This document shows positions 6,023 through 12,256 of a stretch of 14,310 nucleotides of DNA, piece after piece. Origin of the DNA: Alysiella sp. Its GTDB lineage: Bacteria; Pseudomonadota; Gammaproteobacteria; Burkholderiales; Neisseriaceae. The stretch spans positions 1 through 14,310 of the forward strand of contig NZ_JAUNEC010000045.1 of NCBI RefSeq assembly GCF_030525755.1, in the 5' to 3' direction. How positions within the stretch are numbered: position 1 is the stretch's first letter; every line of letters begins with the position of its first letter. The position numbers and the translations under genes are program-made. The notes under the pieces are model-generated. The model ran no database searches. It saw nothing but the letters and a program-made list of their open reading frames with translations, and was not told the DNA's origin.

Positions 6023-7357
6023 TTATGCTGTCTTGCGATAGTGCAGGAATTTAACCAGCAATAACACAATGATTAAACCTGCTGGAATGGTTAAAGCCAA
6101 AGCCACATCGGCAAATTTCCAACCTGCGTTTAACATCCATGCACCTGCAAATGCGGAAATGAATGCACCTGTGCGACCGATGCCGTGCATCCAGCTGTTG
6201 CCCGTTGCGCGTGCAGGCAGGGGAAAGAAGTTGGTAGACAGGGCATTCATGGCTGTACCGCCACCATTGAAACCTGCACCGATGATGAAGGCAACAATAC
6301 ACATTAATACATATTCGCCACCAATGTTGCTCATGATGACCAAGAATACTGCACCAATAGCGTAGGCAGTTTGAATCACGCGATGTTGTTCAAAACGATC
6401 CATAAACCAACCCAAAGTTACCGAACCAAGTGGACCACCCAGTTGGAACATGGCGGAAATAATGGCGGCTTGTGAGGTGGTCATGCCCGATTCTTTAATC
6501 ATGGTTGGCATCCAGCTGCCCAATAAGTAAACCAAGAATAAGTGCATGAAATAGCTAATCCAAAGCATGAAGCTGCCCAAGCGGTAGTGGTTGTTCAGGG
6601 CGATTTTGATTGGGTTTTCTGTACTGATTGAACCTGTGGCTTCGGCGGGGACAACAAATATCGAATCAGTTTGTGTGCTGCCTGGTGCGCAGCGCTCTAC
6701 GATTTGGCGAATTTGTGTTTGGTTGCCGCGTTTGTGTACCATATAAGTTAACGATTCAGGCATGGCGGCAATCATTATACCTGCGGTGATAATTGGCAAA
6801 ATGCCACCTAAATAGAACACGCTTTGCCAACCAAATGTAGGTACCATCCATGCAGCCAAGAAGCCGCCACCTGCTGCACCAACTGTAAAACCTGCGAATA
6901 CGATGGTAACAAGCAAAGAGGCACGGCGTGCAGGTGAGTATTCTTTAACCAAAGTAGCAACCATTGGCATGATGCCACCCATGGCAAAACCTGCGATAAA
7001 ACGGTAAACGATGAACTCGGTTTTGCTGCCTGCCAATGCCACCAATAAGGTGAATAAGCCGAAAATGAAAACGCTGGCAATCAAAACTTTGCGACGACCA
7101 AACTTGTCGCCCAATGGACCTGCGGTTAAGGCACCAAAAGTTAAACCTGCCAAAGCGGCGGATAAGACGGGAGCCAAATCGCTGTTGCTCCATTGCCATG
7201 CTTCTTTTAAAGCAGGACCGACAAAGCCCATGATGACCACGTCAAAGCCGTCCATTACAACGATTAAGAAGCAGAGAAAAACGATGAATTTTTGGTACGC
7301 GCTCACTTCACGGTTATCCAGCAACTCGCGCACGTTAATGGTTTTGTTATCCGACAT
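6023..7357 (-). CDS. MFS transporter, aromatic acid:H+ symporter (AAHS) type
   Basis: A 444-aa inner-membrane protein with 12 predicted membrane segments. It carries AAHS landmarks: M-D-G-F-D-V-V at 35-41 in the first segment (D-G-F-D is typical of PcaK/BenK-like permeases) and MFS motif A as G-P-L-G-D-K-F-G-R-R-K (80-90). A second-half counterpart is G-W-F-M-D-R-F. The central cytoplasmic loop lies near 210-245. AAHS proteins import aromatic or cyclic acids such as 4-hydroxybenzoate, protocatechuate or shikimate/quinate with protons. The next gene upstream in the same direction encodes a shikimate-dehydrogenase-like enzyme, which favours a shikimate- or quinate-like substrate. The 88-bp gap holds a strong hairpin, so the two may be transcribed separately. 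The ribosome site is weak (GGGA about 10 bases upstream). Family secure; substrate inferred. Confidence 0.86.
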   Translation of the reverse strand: MSDNKTINVRELLDNREVSAYQKFIVFLCFLIVVMDGFDVVIMGFVGPALKEAWQWSNSDLAPVLSAALAGLTFGALTAGPLGDKFGRRKVLIASVFIFGLFTLLVALAGSKTEFIVYRFIAGFAMGGIMPMVATLVKEYSPARRASLLVTIVFAGFTVGAAGGGFLAAWMVPTFGWQSVFYLGGILPIITAGIMIAAMPESLTYMVHKRGNQTQIRQIVERCAPGSTQTDSIFVVPAEATGSISTENPIKIALNNHYRLGSFMLWISYFMHLFLVYLLGSWMPTMIKESGMTTSQAAIISAMFQLGGPLGSVTLGWFMDRFEQHRVIQTAYAIGAVFLVIMSNIGGEYVLMCIVAFIIGAGFNGGGTAMNALSTNFFPLPARATGNSWMHGIGRTGAFISAFAGAWMLNAGWKFADVALALTIPAGLIIVLLLVKFLHYRKTA

Positions 7358-7395
7358 GATGTGTCTGTCCCATATTGATGTGGTTTAAAAATATG

Positions 7396-7429
7396 CTGCC
7401 TGAAAAGGCGGGTATGTGTTTTCAGGCAG
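7396..7429 (-). terminator. Paired-DUS hairpin after the shikimate-dehydrogenase-like gene
   Basis: Arms CTGCCTGAAAA (7396-7406) and TTTTCAGGCAG (7419-7429) give a perfect 11-bp stem with a 12-base loop. On the minus strand it is followed by CATATTTTT. Both arms belong to 11/12 DUS variants (7393-7404 and 7421-7432). It lies between the dehydrogenase stop and the MFS start. Confidence 0.65.
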
Positions 7430-7445
7430 TCTGAAAATTGAAAAA

Positions 7446-8288
7446 TCAATAACGAATATTTGCTAAACGGCGCAGATTATCTGCTGTGGTAGTAGGAATG
7501 TCAAAATACTCTAAGTAAACAGGGATTTGTTCAAACAGCATGTCTACGCCCACTTGGGTTTGGCAACCTTTAGCTTGGCAGGCTTGTAAGAACGCGGTGG
7601 GCTCAGATTGCAATACCACATCGCCTACAAATGTGTCGGCAGTGATTCTGTCCATGTCCACAGGCATGGCATCGCCTGCTTTCATGCCCAATGGTGTGGC
7701 ATTAACCAATAAATCAAAGCCTTGTGGGTCTTTATTGCCGTATTCCAAAACCAATTCAGGATAATGTTCTTGCAAACGTCCACCCAATTTGCGTGAAGAT
7801 TCTTCGTTTAAGTCAAACAATGCCAAACGTGCGATACCCGCTGCTGCCAAACTTGCCGCAATCGCTGAACCGACTCCACCACTACCTACTACCAAAGCCG
7901 ATTTACCTTTGGGTTCAAAACCTTTGTTTTTGATGCCGCGTACAAAACCTTCGCCATCAAATAAATCACCTTCCATTTTGCCATCTGCGCCTAAACGTAC
8001 AGCATTGACTGCCCCTGCAATTTGTGCTGTTTTGCTAATGCGTTCCAAACCCAATAAAGTGGCTGTAGTAACTTTATGTGGCATGGTAATCAATGCGCCT
8101 TTGATGTTGGTCAGCGAGAACACGGCCTTGAGAAAATCGGGATAATCTTCAGCTTTGCTCCCCATAGGCACAACCAAACAGTTGATACCTGTGTCGGCAA
8201 AGTAAGGGTTGTAAATCATCGGCGAAGTGAAGCTGTAAGTAGGGTAGCCGATGTGGGCAATGATTTCGGTGCGACCGTTGATTAACAT
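7446..8288 (-). CDS. Shikimate-dehydrogenase-like (AroE-like) oxidoreductase, divergent
   Basis: A 280-aa cytosolic NAD(P)-dependent enzyme of the shikimate dehydrogenase fold. The catalytic Lys and Asp are kept (M-P-H-K72 and F-D111-G-E-G-F), as are the Rossmann loop G-S-G-G-V-G (135-140), N-A-T-P-L-G-M (196-202) and the C-terminal G-V-D-M-L-F-E-Q (247-254). It departs from biosynthetic AroE where the substrate sits. The H-S-x-S-P segment is Y-S-F-T-S-P (18-23), so the first shikimate-binding Ser aligns with Phe20, and N-T-D-G has become L-F-D-G. The usual Tyr of the D-x-x-Y segment is Leu (D-V-V-L). This suggests an AroE-like paralogue acting on shikimate, quinate or a relative, perhaps catabolic, not the pathway enzyme. 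GAGGAA ends six bases before the ATG. It is upstream of the AAHS transporter on the same strand. Confidence 0.82.
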   Translation of the reverse strand: MLINGRTEIIAHIGYPTYSFTSPMIYNPYFADTGINCLVVPMGSKAEDYPDFLKAVFSLTNIKGALITMPHKVTTATLLGLERISKTAQIAGAVNAVRLGADGKMEGDLFDGEGFVRGIKNKGFEPKGKSALVVGSGGVGSAIAASLAAAGIARLALFDLNEESSRKLGGRLQEHYPELVLEYGNKDPQGFDLLVNATPLGMKAGDAMPVDMDRITADTFVGDVVLQSEPTAFLQACQAKGCQTQVGVDMLFEQIPVYLEYFDIPTTTADNLRRLANIRY

Positions 8289-8331
8289 AATGTGATTCCT
8301 CGTGATGTGTGTTGGATTAAGTTAGCTTGTG

Positions 8332-8341
8332 GCAATATTGC
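8332..8341. promoter_or_regulatory. GCAATATTGC palindrome upstream of the shikimate-dehydrogenase-like gene
   Basis: A perfect 10-bp palindrome 44 bases upstream of the start codon, in a 210-bp gap otherwise without features apart from the terminator at 8441-8478 and a DUS-like site (GGGCTACCTGAA, 8426-8437). It could be half of an operator. A 10-bp palindrome can easily arise by chance. Confidence 0.2.
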
Positions 8342-8440
8342 GTTAAAAAAGATAAAAGGCATAGTGTTATTTGATGCTAACAGTTATGACGATTTTATAT
8401 ATCTTGATAAGCAGGGTATATTTGGGGCTACCTGAAAAAT

Positions 8441-8478
8441 GGGGCGAGCATTCTGTGAAACACAAATTTGCTTGCCCC
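8441..8478 (-). terminator. Terminator of the DMT transporter gene
   Basis: Arms GGGGCGAGCA (8441-8450) and TGCTTGCCCC (8469-8478) pair over 10 positions with one T/G mismatch and an 18-base loop. On the minus strand, 20 bases past the stop codon, the stem is followed by ATTTTTC, the normal layout of an intrinsic terminator. The plus side also ends in ATTTTT. This is the one terminator here whose stem is not built from DUS copies. Confidence 0.75.
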
Positions 8479-8498
8479 GTATTTTTAGCTGGAAATCA

Positions 8499-9359
8499 TC
8501 AGAATAGGTTCTGACCAAAATACAGCATGATAATGGCAGCCAAAGCCAGAATCACGCCTGCAAAATTGAACTTGCTGATTTTTTCTTTGAATGCAATTGC
8601 ACCAATCAAAGTACCCAGCACAATCACACCCATATTCATGCCTGCAAATACCAGAGTGGGGCTGTCTTTAAAGGCTTGATGTGCTTTGATGTAAAACAAA
8701 ATATTCATAAAATTCATGCAGCCAAGCAAGATACCTACCAGTAAATTTTGTTTCTGCCAAGCTGTTTTTTTCCAGAATAAATAGGTAAACATCAATACAC
8801 CCGACAACATAAAAACCACCAACAGGCTGCCTGAAAAAGCGGTACCTTGTTTGGATAATTGTTTGAATAAAATATCAATTACACCGTAGCCAAACCATAC
8901 AGCAAGCAACCATTTCGCGGCACCGTGTTCACCAGTAGTGGTGGCATGGTTTTGTGGTTTATATAACACAGCAATTAAAGCCAAAATCGCCAAGATTAAA
9001 CCGACCAAGCGATGTGGTAATACTGTTTCACCAAAAAGTGTGAATGCAGCTAATACAGGTAGAAATAAAGACAGACGTTGTGCGGCATCTGATTTCACAA
9101 TACCTGCCGTTGTAACAGCGCATCCCATAGCAATGAAAATGCTTGGCAGCAAAATCCCTAAACTACCAAATAGTACAATTTGGCTGCCTGAAAAATGTAG
9201 GCTGCTGGTTTGTGGTTGTAGAACAAGTACAGTTAATGCTGTGGCAATCACATAATTCATCGCCACCATTTGTTCAATGGATAAGCCGCGTTGTCGTGCC
9301 ATTTTCAATAACACCGCCACCGACACGCTTGCTAAAATACTCAAAATCAAAAAGTGCAT
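8499..9359 (-). CDS. DMT superfamily (EamA-type) transporter
   Basis: A 286-aa inner-membrane protein with about ten predicted membrane segments in two five-helix halves, the EamA arrangement. The first half covers about 1-132 and the second about 147-284, joined by a short polar link (P-Q-N-H-A-T-T-T-G-E-H). Features such as the charged Q-R-L-S-L-F-L-P-V-L region in the first half and F-K-E-K-I-S near the last helices are typical of the family. Members export or exchange amino acids, nucleosides or other small metabolites; no substrate can be assigned. The start is ATG at 9359 with GGAG seven bases upstream. The leader (9360-9450) is unusually structured, so expression may be controlled by attenuation. 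One exact DUS (8824-8835) and one 11/12 copy (9181-9192) lie inside. Confidence 0.82.
   Translation of the reverse strand: MHFLILSILASVSVAVLLKMARQRGLSIEQMVAMNYVIATALTVLVLQPQTSSLHFSGSQIVLFGSLGILLPSIFIAMGCAVTTAGIVKSDAAQRLSLFLPVLAAFTLFGETVLPHRLVGLILAILALIAVLYKPQNHATTTGEHGAAKWLLAVWFGYGVIDILFKQLSKQGTAFSGSLLVVFMLSGVLMFTYLFWKKTAWQKQNLLVGILLGCMNFMNILFYIKAHQAFKDSPTLVFAGMNMGVIVLGTLIGAIAFKEKISKFNFAGVILALAAIIMLYFGQNLF
8824..8835 (+). repeat. DNA uptake sequence, exact (inside DMT transporter gene)
   Basis: Exact AGGCTGCCTGAA on plus, antisense to the transporter gene. Confidence 0.9.
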
Positions 9360-9374
9360 TTTAAAACTCCATAT

Positions 9375-9437
9375 TCAAAAACGAAAAACGTGAACAACGC
9401 AATGTGGTTCAACGGCTTGACTGCCAATCAGTCAAGC
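9375..9437 (-). promoter_or_regulatory. Two-hairpin leader with U-run upstream of the DMT transporter (attenuator-like)
   Basis: On the minus strand, a perfect 8-bp hairpin GCTTGACT/AGTCAAGC (9430-9437 with 9415-9422, loop GATTGGC) abuts a second one. The second is CGTTGAAC/GTTCACG (9407-9414 with 9389-9395, one bulged base) and is followed by TTTTTCGTTTTT. Hairpin plus U-run looks like an intrinsic terminator lying about 30 bases before the start codon. A TATAAA box (9445-9450) lies just upstream. I could not match it to a known riboswitch class by eye. Confidence 0.45.
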
Positions 9438-9479
9438 GGTGGCGTTTATAAGCAAAAAAGAACAAAAAAGCAAATGAAA

Positions 9480-9506
9480 AAGCTGCCTGAAAGTTTCAGG
9501 CAGCTT
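9480..9506 (-). terminator. Paired-DUS hairpin after rpmE
   Basis: AAGCTGCCTGAAA (9480-9492) and TTTCAGGCAGCTT (9494-9506) are perfect inverted copies around one base, so at least 10 bp pair with a 7-base loop. On the minus strand it starts 19 bases past the rpmE stop and is followed by TTTTCATTTGC TTTTTT. Both arms are 11/12 DUS variants changed at the same position, which keeps them complementary. Confidence 0.7.
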
Positions 9507-9525
9507 AAAAATGCTGTGATGACAA

Positions 9526-9747
9526 TTAAACAGAACGTTTGAACATATTGCCATATTTTTGGTTGAATTTATCTACGCGACCAGCAGTATCCACGATTTT
9601 TTGTTTGCCAGTATAAAATGGGTGGCATTCAGAGCAAACTTCAATATTAAAGTTGTCTTTTGCCATAACAGATTGGGTTTTGAAGTTGTTGCCACAAGAG
9701 CAAGTAACATTAACTTCATGGTAATTTGGGTGAATGTCTTGTTTCAT
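9526..9747 (-). CDS. rpmE: 50S ribosomal protein bL31 (zinc-binding form)
   Basis: The 73-aa protein is a clear bL31 of the large ribosomal subunit: M-K-Q-D-I-H-P-N-Y-H at the start, C-S-E-C-H-P-F-Y-T-G-K-Q-K-I-V-D-T-A-G-R-V in the core. Cys16, Cys18, Cys38 and Cys41 give the four-cysteine zinc set of the C+ type, so this is rpmE and not the zinc-free ykgM/rpmE2 type. The usual length is about 70 aa. The start ATG has AAGGAAA close upstream. It is monocistronic, with a strong promoter at 9811-9838 and a leader containing two alternative hairpins. E. coli rpmE is known to be autoregulated through its leader, and L31 leaders exist in several phyla, so feedback control is plausible here. Confidence 0.97.
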   Translation of the reverse strand: MKQDIHPNYHEVNVTCSCGNNFKTQSVMAKDNFNIEVCSECHPFYTGKQKIVDTAGRVDKFNQKYGNMFKRSV

Positions 9748-9769
9748 GATTTTTCCTTAAATAAAGCGG

Positions 9770-9802
9770 GTACAGGGGATTTACCTGTACTTCAAAAGTA
9801 CA
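9770..9802 (-). promoter_or_regulatory. rpmE leader with two mutually exclusive hairpins
   Basis: On the minus strand TGTACTT pairs with AAGTACA (9796-9802 with 9786-9792, loop TTG). Alternatively GTACAGG (9784-9790) pairs with CCTGTAC (9770-9776). The two hairpins share the bases 9786-9790, so only one can form at a time. They lie between the promoter and the ribosome site, where an autoregulatory L31-binding switch would be expected. Confidence 0.45.
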
Positions 9803-9810
9803 AGCTATCT

Positions 9811-9838
9811 ATTATCCTGTTTTTTGTGGTTTTGTCAA
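9811..9838 (-). promoter_or_regulatory. sigma-70 promoter of rpmE
   Basis: Perfect -35 TTGACA (9833-9838), 16-bp spacer, -10 GATAAT (9811-9816, five of six) on the minus strand, 64 bases before the rpmE start. It is among the best promoters in the window, fitting a ribosomal protein gene. Confidence 0.8.
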
Positions 9839-9954
9839 GGAAAAATGGTGGTGGAAAACATTATAAATACCAATTTGGGTGCTTATACAAAGATAATTGA
9901 TACTTGAATTGTCATATTAAATCGCCAAAATTTAATCATAAAGTGGTTTTATAC

Positions 9955-9983
9955 TTGCGATAAAGTCATGGGTCTAATACAAT
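9955..9983 (+). promoter_or_regulatory. Candidate promoter of potGHI
   Basis: TTGCGA (9955-9960, four of six), 17-bp spacer, TACAAT (9978-9983, five of six). It implies a leader of roughly 175 bases before potG. Other hexamers nearby (TTGACA at 10071) lack a partner -10. The 415-bp gap 9748-10167 otherwise contains the rpmE promoter and leader plus the repeat at 10045-10066; I see no gene in it. Confidence 0.45.
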
Positions 9984-10044
9984 TATCCGTTTTTGTTATC
10001 GCTGCCCGAACGCCCCAAACAGCAAGTTATTGTCAATAAAAGGT

Positions 10045-10066
10045 ATTTTAAATTTTGATTTAAAAT
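10045..10066. repeat. AT-only inverted repeat in the potG leader
   Basis: ATTTTAAAT (10045-10053) and ATTTAAAAT (10058-10066) are perfect 9-bp inverted copies around TTTG. They sit about 100 bases before the potG start, five bases ahead of an isolated TTGACA. This could be an operator or a weak RNA hairpin. Such AT-only repeats also arise by chance in this base composition. Confidence 0.3.
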
Positions 10067-10167
10067 GAAATTGACATGGCTGCTGTCCAAAGCAATCAAA
10101 TCAGCCTCATTTTCACCTTCTAACGAACCCGCGTCGTCGGTACACGTTTTATTGCGGAGTATTGCTC

Positions 10168-11277
10168 ATGACCACCAATCAACCTTATTTACAAATCAAG
10201 GGCTTGGTTAAAAAATACGGTGATAATCTTGCTGTCAAATACATTGACTTGGATATTCACAAACACGAAATTTTTGCGCTGCTGGGCAGTTCAGGCAGCG
10301 GTAAATCCACGCTACTGCGTATGTTAGCAGGCATGGAAAAACCCACCGAAGGTCAGATTTTATTGGACGGTCAAGATATTACGCATCTTGCCCCTTACGA
10401 CCGTCCTATTAACATGATGTTTCAAAGCTACGCATTGTTTCCGCACATGACAGTGGCGGAAAATATCGCTTTCGGTTTGAAACAAGACAAACTCCCTAAA
10501 GATGAAATTGATGCGCGCGTAGAAGAAATGCTGCGCTTGGTGCAAATGCCGCAATTTGCTAAACGCAAACCGCATCAGCTTTCAGGTGGTCAGCAGCAAC
10601 GCGTGGCTTTGGCACGAAGCTTGGCAAAACGTCCTAAATTATTGCTGTTGGACGAACCACTTGGCGCATTGGACAAAAAATTGCGCCAACAAACCCAATT
10701 TGAATTGGTCAATACATTGGAAAAAGTGGGTGTAACCTGCATCATGGTAACGCATGACCAAGAAGAAGCCATGACCATGGCAAGTCGTGTAGCGATTATG
10801 TCGCATGGCGAATTGCAACAAGTTGGCACGCCCGCTGATGTGTATGACTACCCCAATAGCAAATTTGTGGCGGAATTTATTGGTGAAACCAATATTTTTG
10901 AAGGCAAACTCGTTCACAAAGACGATGCCCACGCGCTGATTGATTGCCCTGAATTGCCTGCCAAAGTCTATACCGACCAAAAATTTGAAGCCCAAGATGG
11001 ACAAACCATTTGGGTCTCAATTCGCCCAGAAGACATTGATTTGCATAAAGAAAAACCAGCTCATCGCGATACGCATAACTGGGCAAAAGGCAAAGTGAAA
11101 GAAATCGCTTATTTGGGTAGTTTTGCGGTTTATCATGTGGAAATGGAGAACGGCTGTATCATCAAAAGCCAAGTACCTGCACCTTATTGGTATGTCCGCA
11201 ATATTGAACCACCAACTTGGGGCGATGAAGTGTATTTGGATTGGCCTGAAAACCAACCTACACCTTTAACGCGCTGA
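10168..11277 (+). CDS. potG: Polyamine (putrescine-type) ABC importer, ATPase subunit PotG
   Basis: A 369-aa ABC ATPase that energises polyamine import at the inner membrane. Walker A G-S-S-G-S-G-K-S (40-47), Q-loop Gln86, signature L-S-G-G-Q (138-142), Walker B L-L-L-L-D-E-P (158-164) and switch His196 are all intact. A TOBE-type regulatory domain follows (about 240-360). It matches PotG better than PotA in stretches such as Q-D-K-L-P-K, A-K-R-K-P-H-Q-L-S and L-D-K-K-L-R, and the two permease genes behind it resemble PotH and PotI. ATG at 10168 is preferred: GCGGAG lies eight bases upstream, while an in-frame TTG at 10162 would be too close. It is first in potG-potH-potI. A DUS-like 10-mer (10290-10299) falls in the Walker A codons. 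Confidence 0.9.
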   Translation: MTTNQPYLQIKGLVKKYGDNLAVKYIDLDIHKHEIFALLGSSGSGKSTLLRMLAGMEKPTEGQILLDGQDITHLAPYDRPINMMFQSYALFPHMTVAENIAFGLKQDKLPKDEIDARVEEMLRLVQMPQFAKRKPHQLSGGQQQRVALARSLAKRPKLLLLDEPLGALDKKLRQQTQFELVNTLEKVGVTCIMVTHDQEEAMTMASRVAIMSHGELQQVGTPADVYDYPNSKFVAEFIGETNIFEGKLVHKDDAHALIDCPELPAKVYTDQKFEAQDGQTIWVSIRPEDIDLHKEKPAHRDTHNWAKGKVKEIAYLGSFAVYHVEMENGCIIKSQVPAPYWYVRNIEPPTWGDEVYLDWPENQPTPLTR

Positions 11278-11280
11278 TGG

Positions 11281-11292
11281 AGGCTGCCTGAA
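11281..11292 (+). repeat. DNA uptake sequence, exact, within the potH ribosome-binding region
   Basis: Exact AGGCTGCCTGAA lies between the potG stop and the potH ATG. Its first three bases complete the Shine-Dalgarno GGAGG (11279-11283), so the DUS serves as the spacer to the start codon at 11294. Confidence 0.85.
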
Positions 11293-11293
11293 A

Positions 11294-12256
11294 ATGTCTG
11301 ATATTAATCCCAAACGCAGACTGCGTCCTGGTGGACGCTTTGTCATTGCTGTACCTTATGTTTGGCTTTTGCTACTGTTTTTGGTGCCATTTTTCATTGT
11401 GCTGAAAATAAGCTTTGCTGAACAGGAATTGACGATTCCACCGTTTACGCCCTTATTCAAAGAGGACGGTTCTTTGCATTTGGTCATGCAAAACTACAAA
11501 GACATTTTTACCGATTTGGGTTCATCTTTGGCTGCATTACTCAACCCATTTGATGACGGCAAACAGGGTGAAAATGTTTATTTGCTAACTTATTGGCTGT
11601 CGCTTAAAACCGCATTGATGACCACTTTAATTTGTTTATTGATTGGTTATCCTATGGCATACGCGATTGCGCGTGCCAATCCAAGTATTCGTAATGGTTT
11701 GTTATTGGCGGTTATGTTGCCATTTTGGACATCATTCCTATTGCGTGTGTACGCATGGATGGGGCTTTTAGGACAAAATGGCATTATCAATAATTTCTTA
11801 TTGGACTGGGGCATCATTAAAGAGCCTTTGGACTTGTTTTATAACACATTTTCATTGAATTTAGTAATGGTATATGCCTATTTGCCATTTATGATTCTGC
11901 CCCTTTACACCCAGTTGGTTAAATTGGATAACCGATTATTGGAAGCCGCAGCTGATTTGGGTGCACACCCAATTAAAGCTTTCTTAACCATTACCTTACC
12001 CTTGTCCAAAACAGGCATTATTGCAGGGAGTATGTTGGTATTTATTCCAGCAGTAGGAGAATATGTGATTCCTGAACTGGTGGGTGGTCCTGATGACTTG
12101 ATGATTGGTAAAACTTTGTGGATGACATTCTTTGATGCGAATAACTGGCCATTGGCTTCGGCTGTGGCGGTGGTTATGGTTCTGCTTTTAGTTGTACCTA
12201 TGGCATTGTTCCAACGCTTTGAAGAAAGAGAACTGGAAGAAGGGAAAAAATCATGA
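11294..12256 (+). CDS. potH: Polyamine ABC importer, permease subunit PotH
   Basis: A 320-aa inner-membrane permease with about six membrane segments (first at about 16-38). It has the binding-protein-dependent permease EAA loop E-A-A-A-D-L-G-A-H-P-I-K-A-F (217-230), which docks to the ATPase. It follows E. coli PotH closely in P-Y-V-W-L-L-L-L-F, I-S-F-A-E, R-V-Y-A-W-M-G and G-S-M-L-V-F-I-P-A-V-G-E-Y-V-I-P-E-L. The periplasmic stretch before the second membrane segment (about 70-97) includes a D-D-G-K-Q-G-E-N insert that I do not recall in the E. coli protein. It starts 16 bases after potG with GGAGG ten bases upstream, and its stop overlaps the potI start (ATGA, 12253-12256). With PotI it forms the translocation pore. 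Confidence 0.92.
   Translation: MSDINPKRRLRPGGRFVIAVPYVWLLLLFLVPFFIVLKISFAEQELTIPPFTPLFKEDGSLHLVMQNYKDIFTDLGSSLAALLNPFDDGKQGENVYLLTYWLSLKTALMTTLICLLIGYPMAYAIARANPSIRNGLLLAVMLPFWTSFLLRVYAWMGLLGQNGIINNFLLDWGIIKEPLDLFYNTFSLNLVMVYAYLPFMILPLYTQLVKLDNRLLEAAADLGAHPIKAFLTITLPLSKTGIIAGSMLVFIPAVGEYVIPELVGGPDDLMIGKTLWMTFFDANNWPLASAVAVVMVLLLVVPMALFQRFEERELEEGKKS

Noticed and set aside
7011..7388. 125-codon plus-strand frame antisense to the MFS gene
   Set aside because: Lys/Pro/Thr-rich composition typical of antisense to membrane proteins, with no ribosome site; the MFS homology is decisive.
9389..9437. tRNA-like reading of the DMT leader (GGTTCAA near 9406)
   Set aside because: No acceptor stem or anticodon arm of proper spacing can be drawn; the two hairpins and U-run fit a leader better.
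10071..10100. TTGACA at 10071-10076 as the potG promoter
   Set aside because: No acceptable -10 stands 16-18 bp downstream (AATCAA or neighbours); the pair at 9955-9983 is better.
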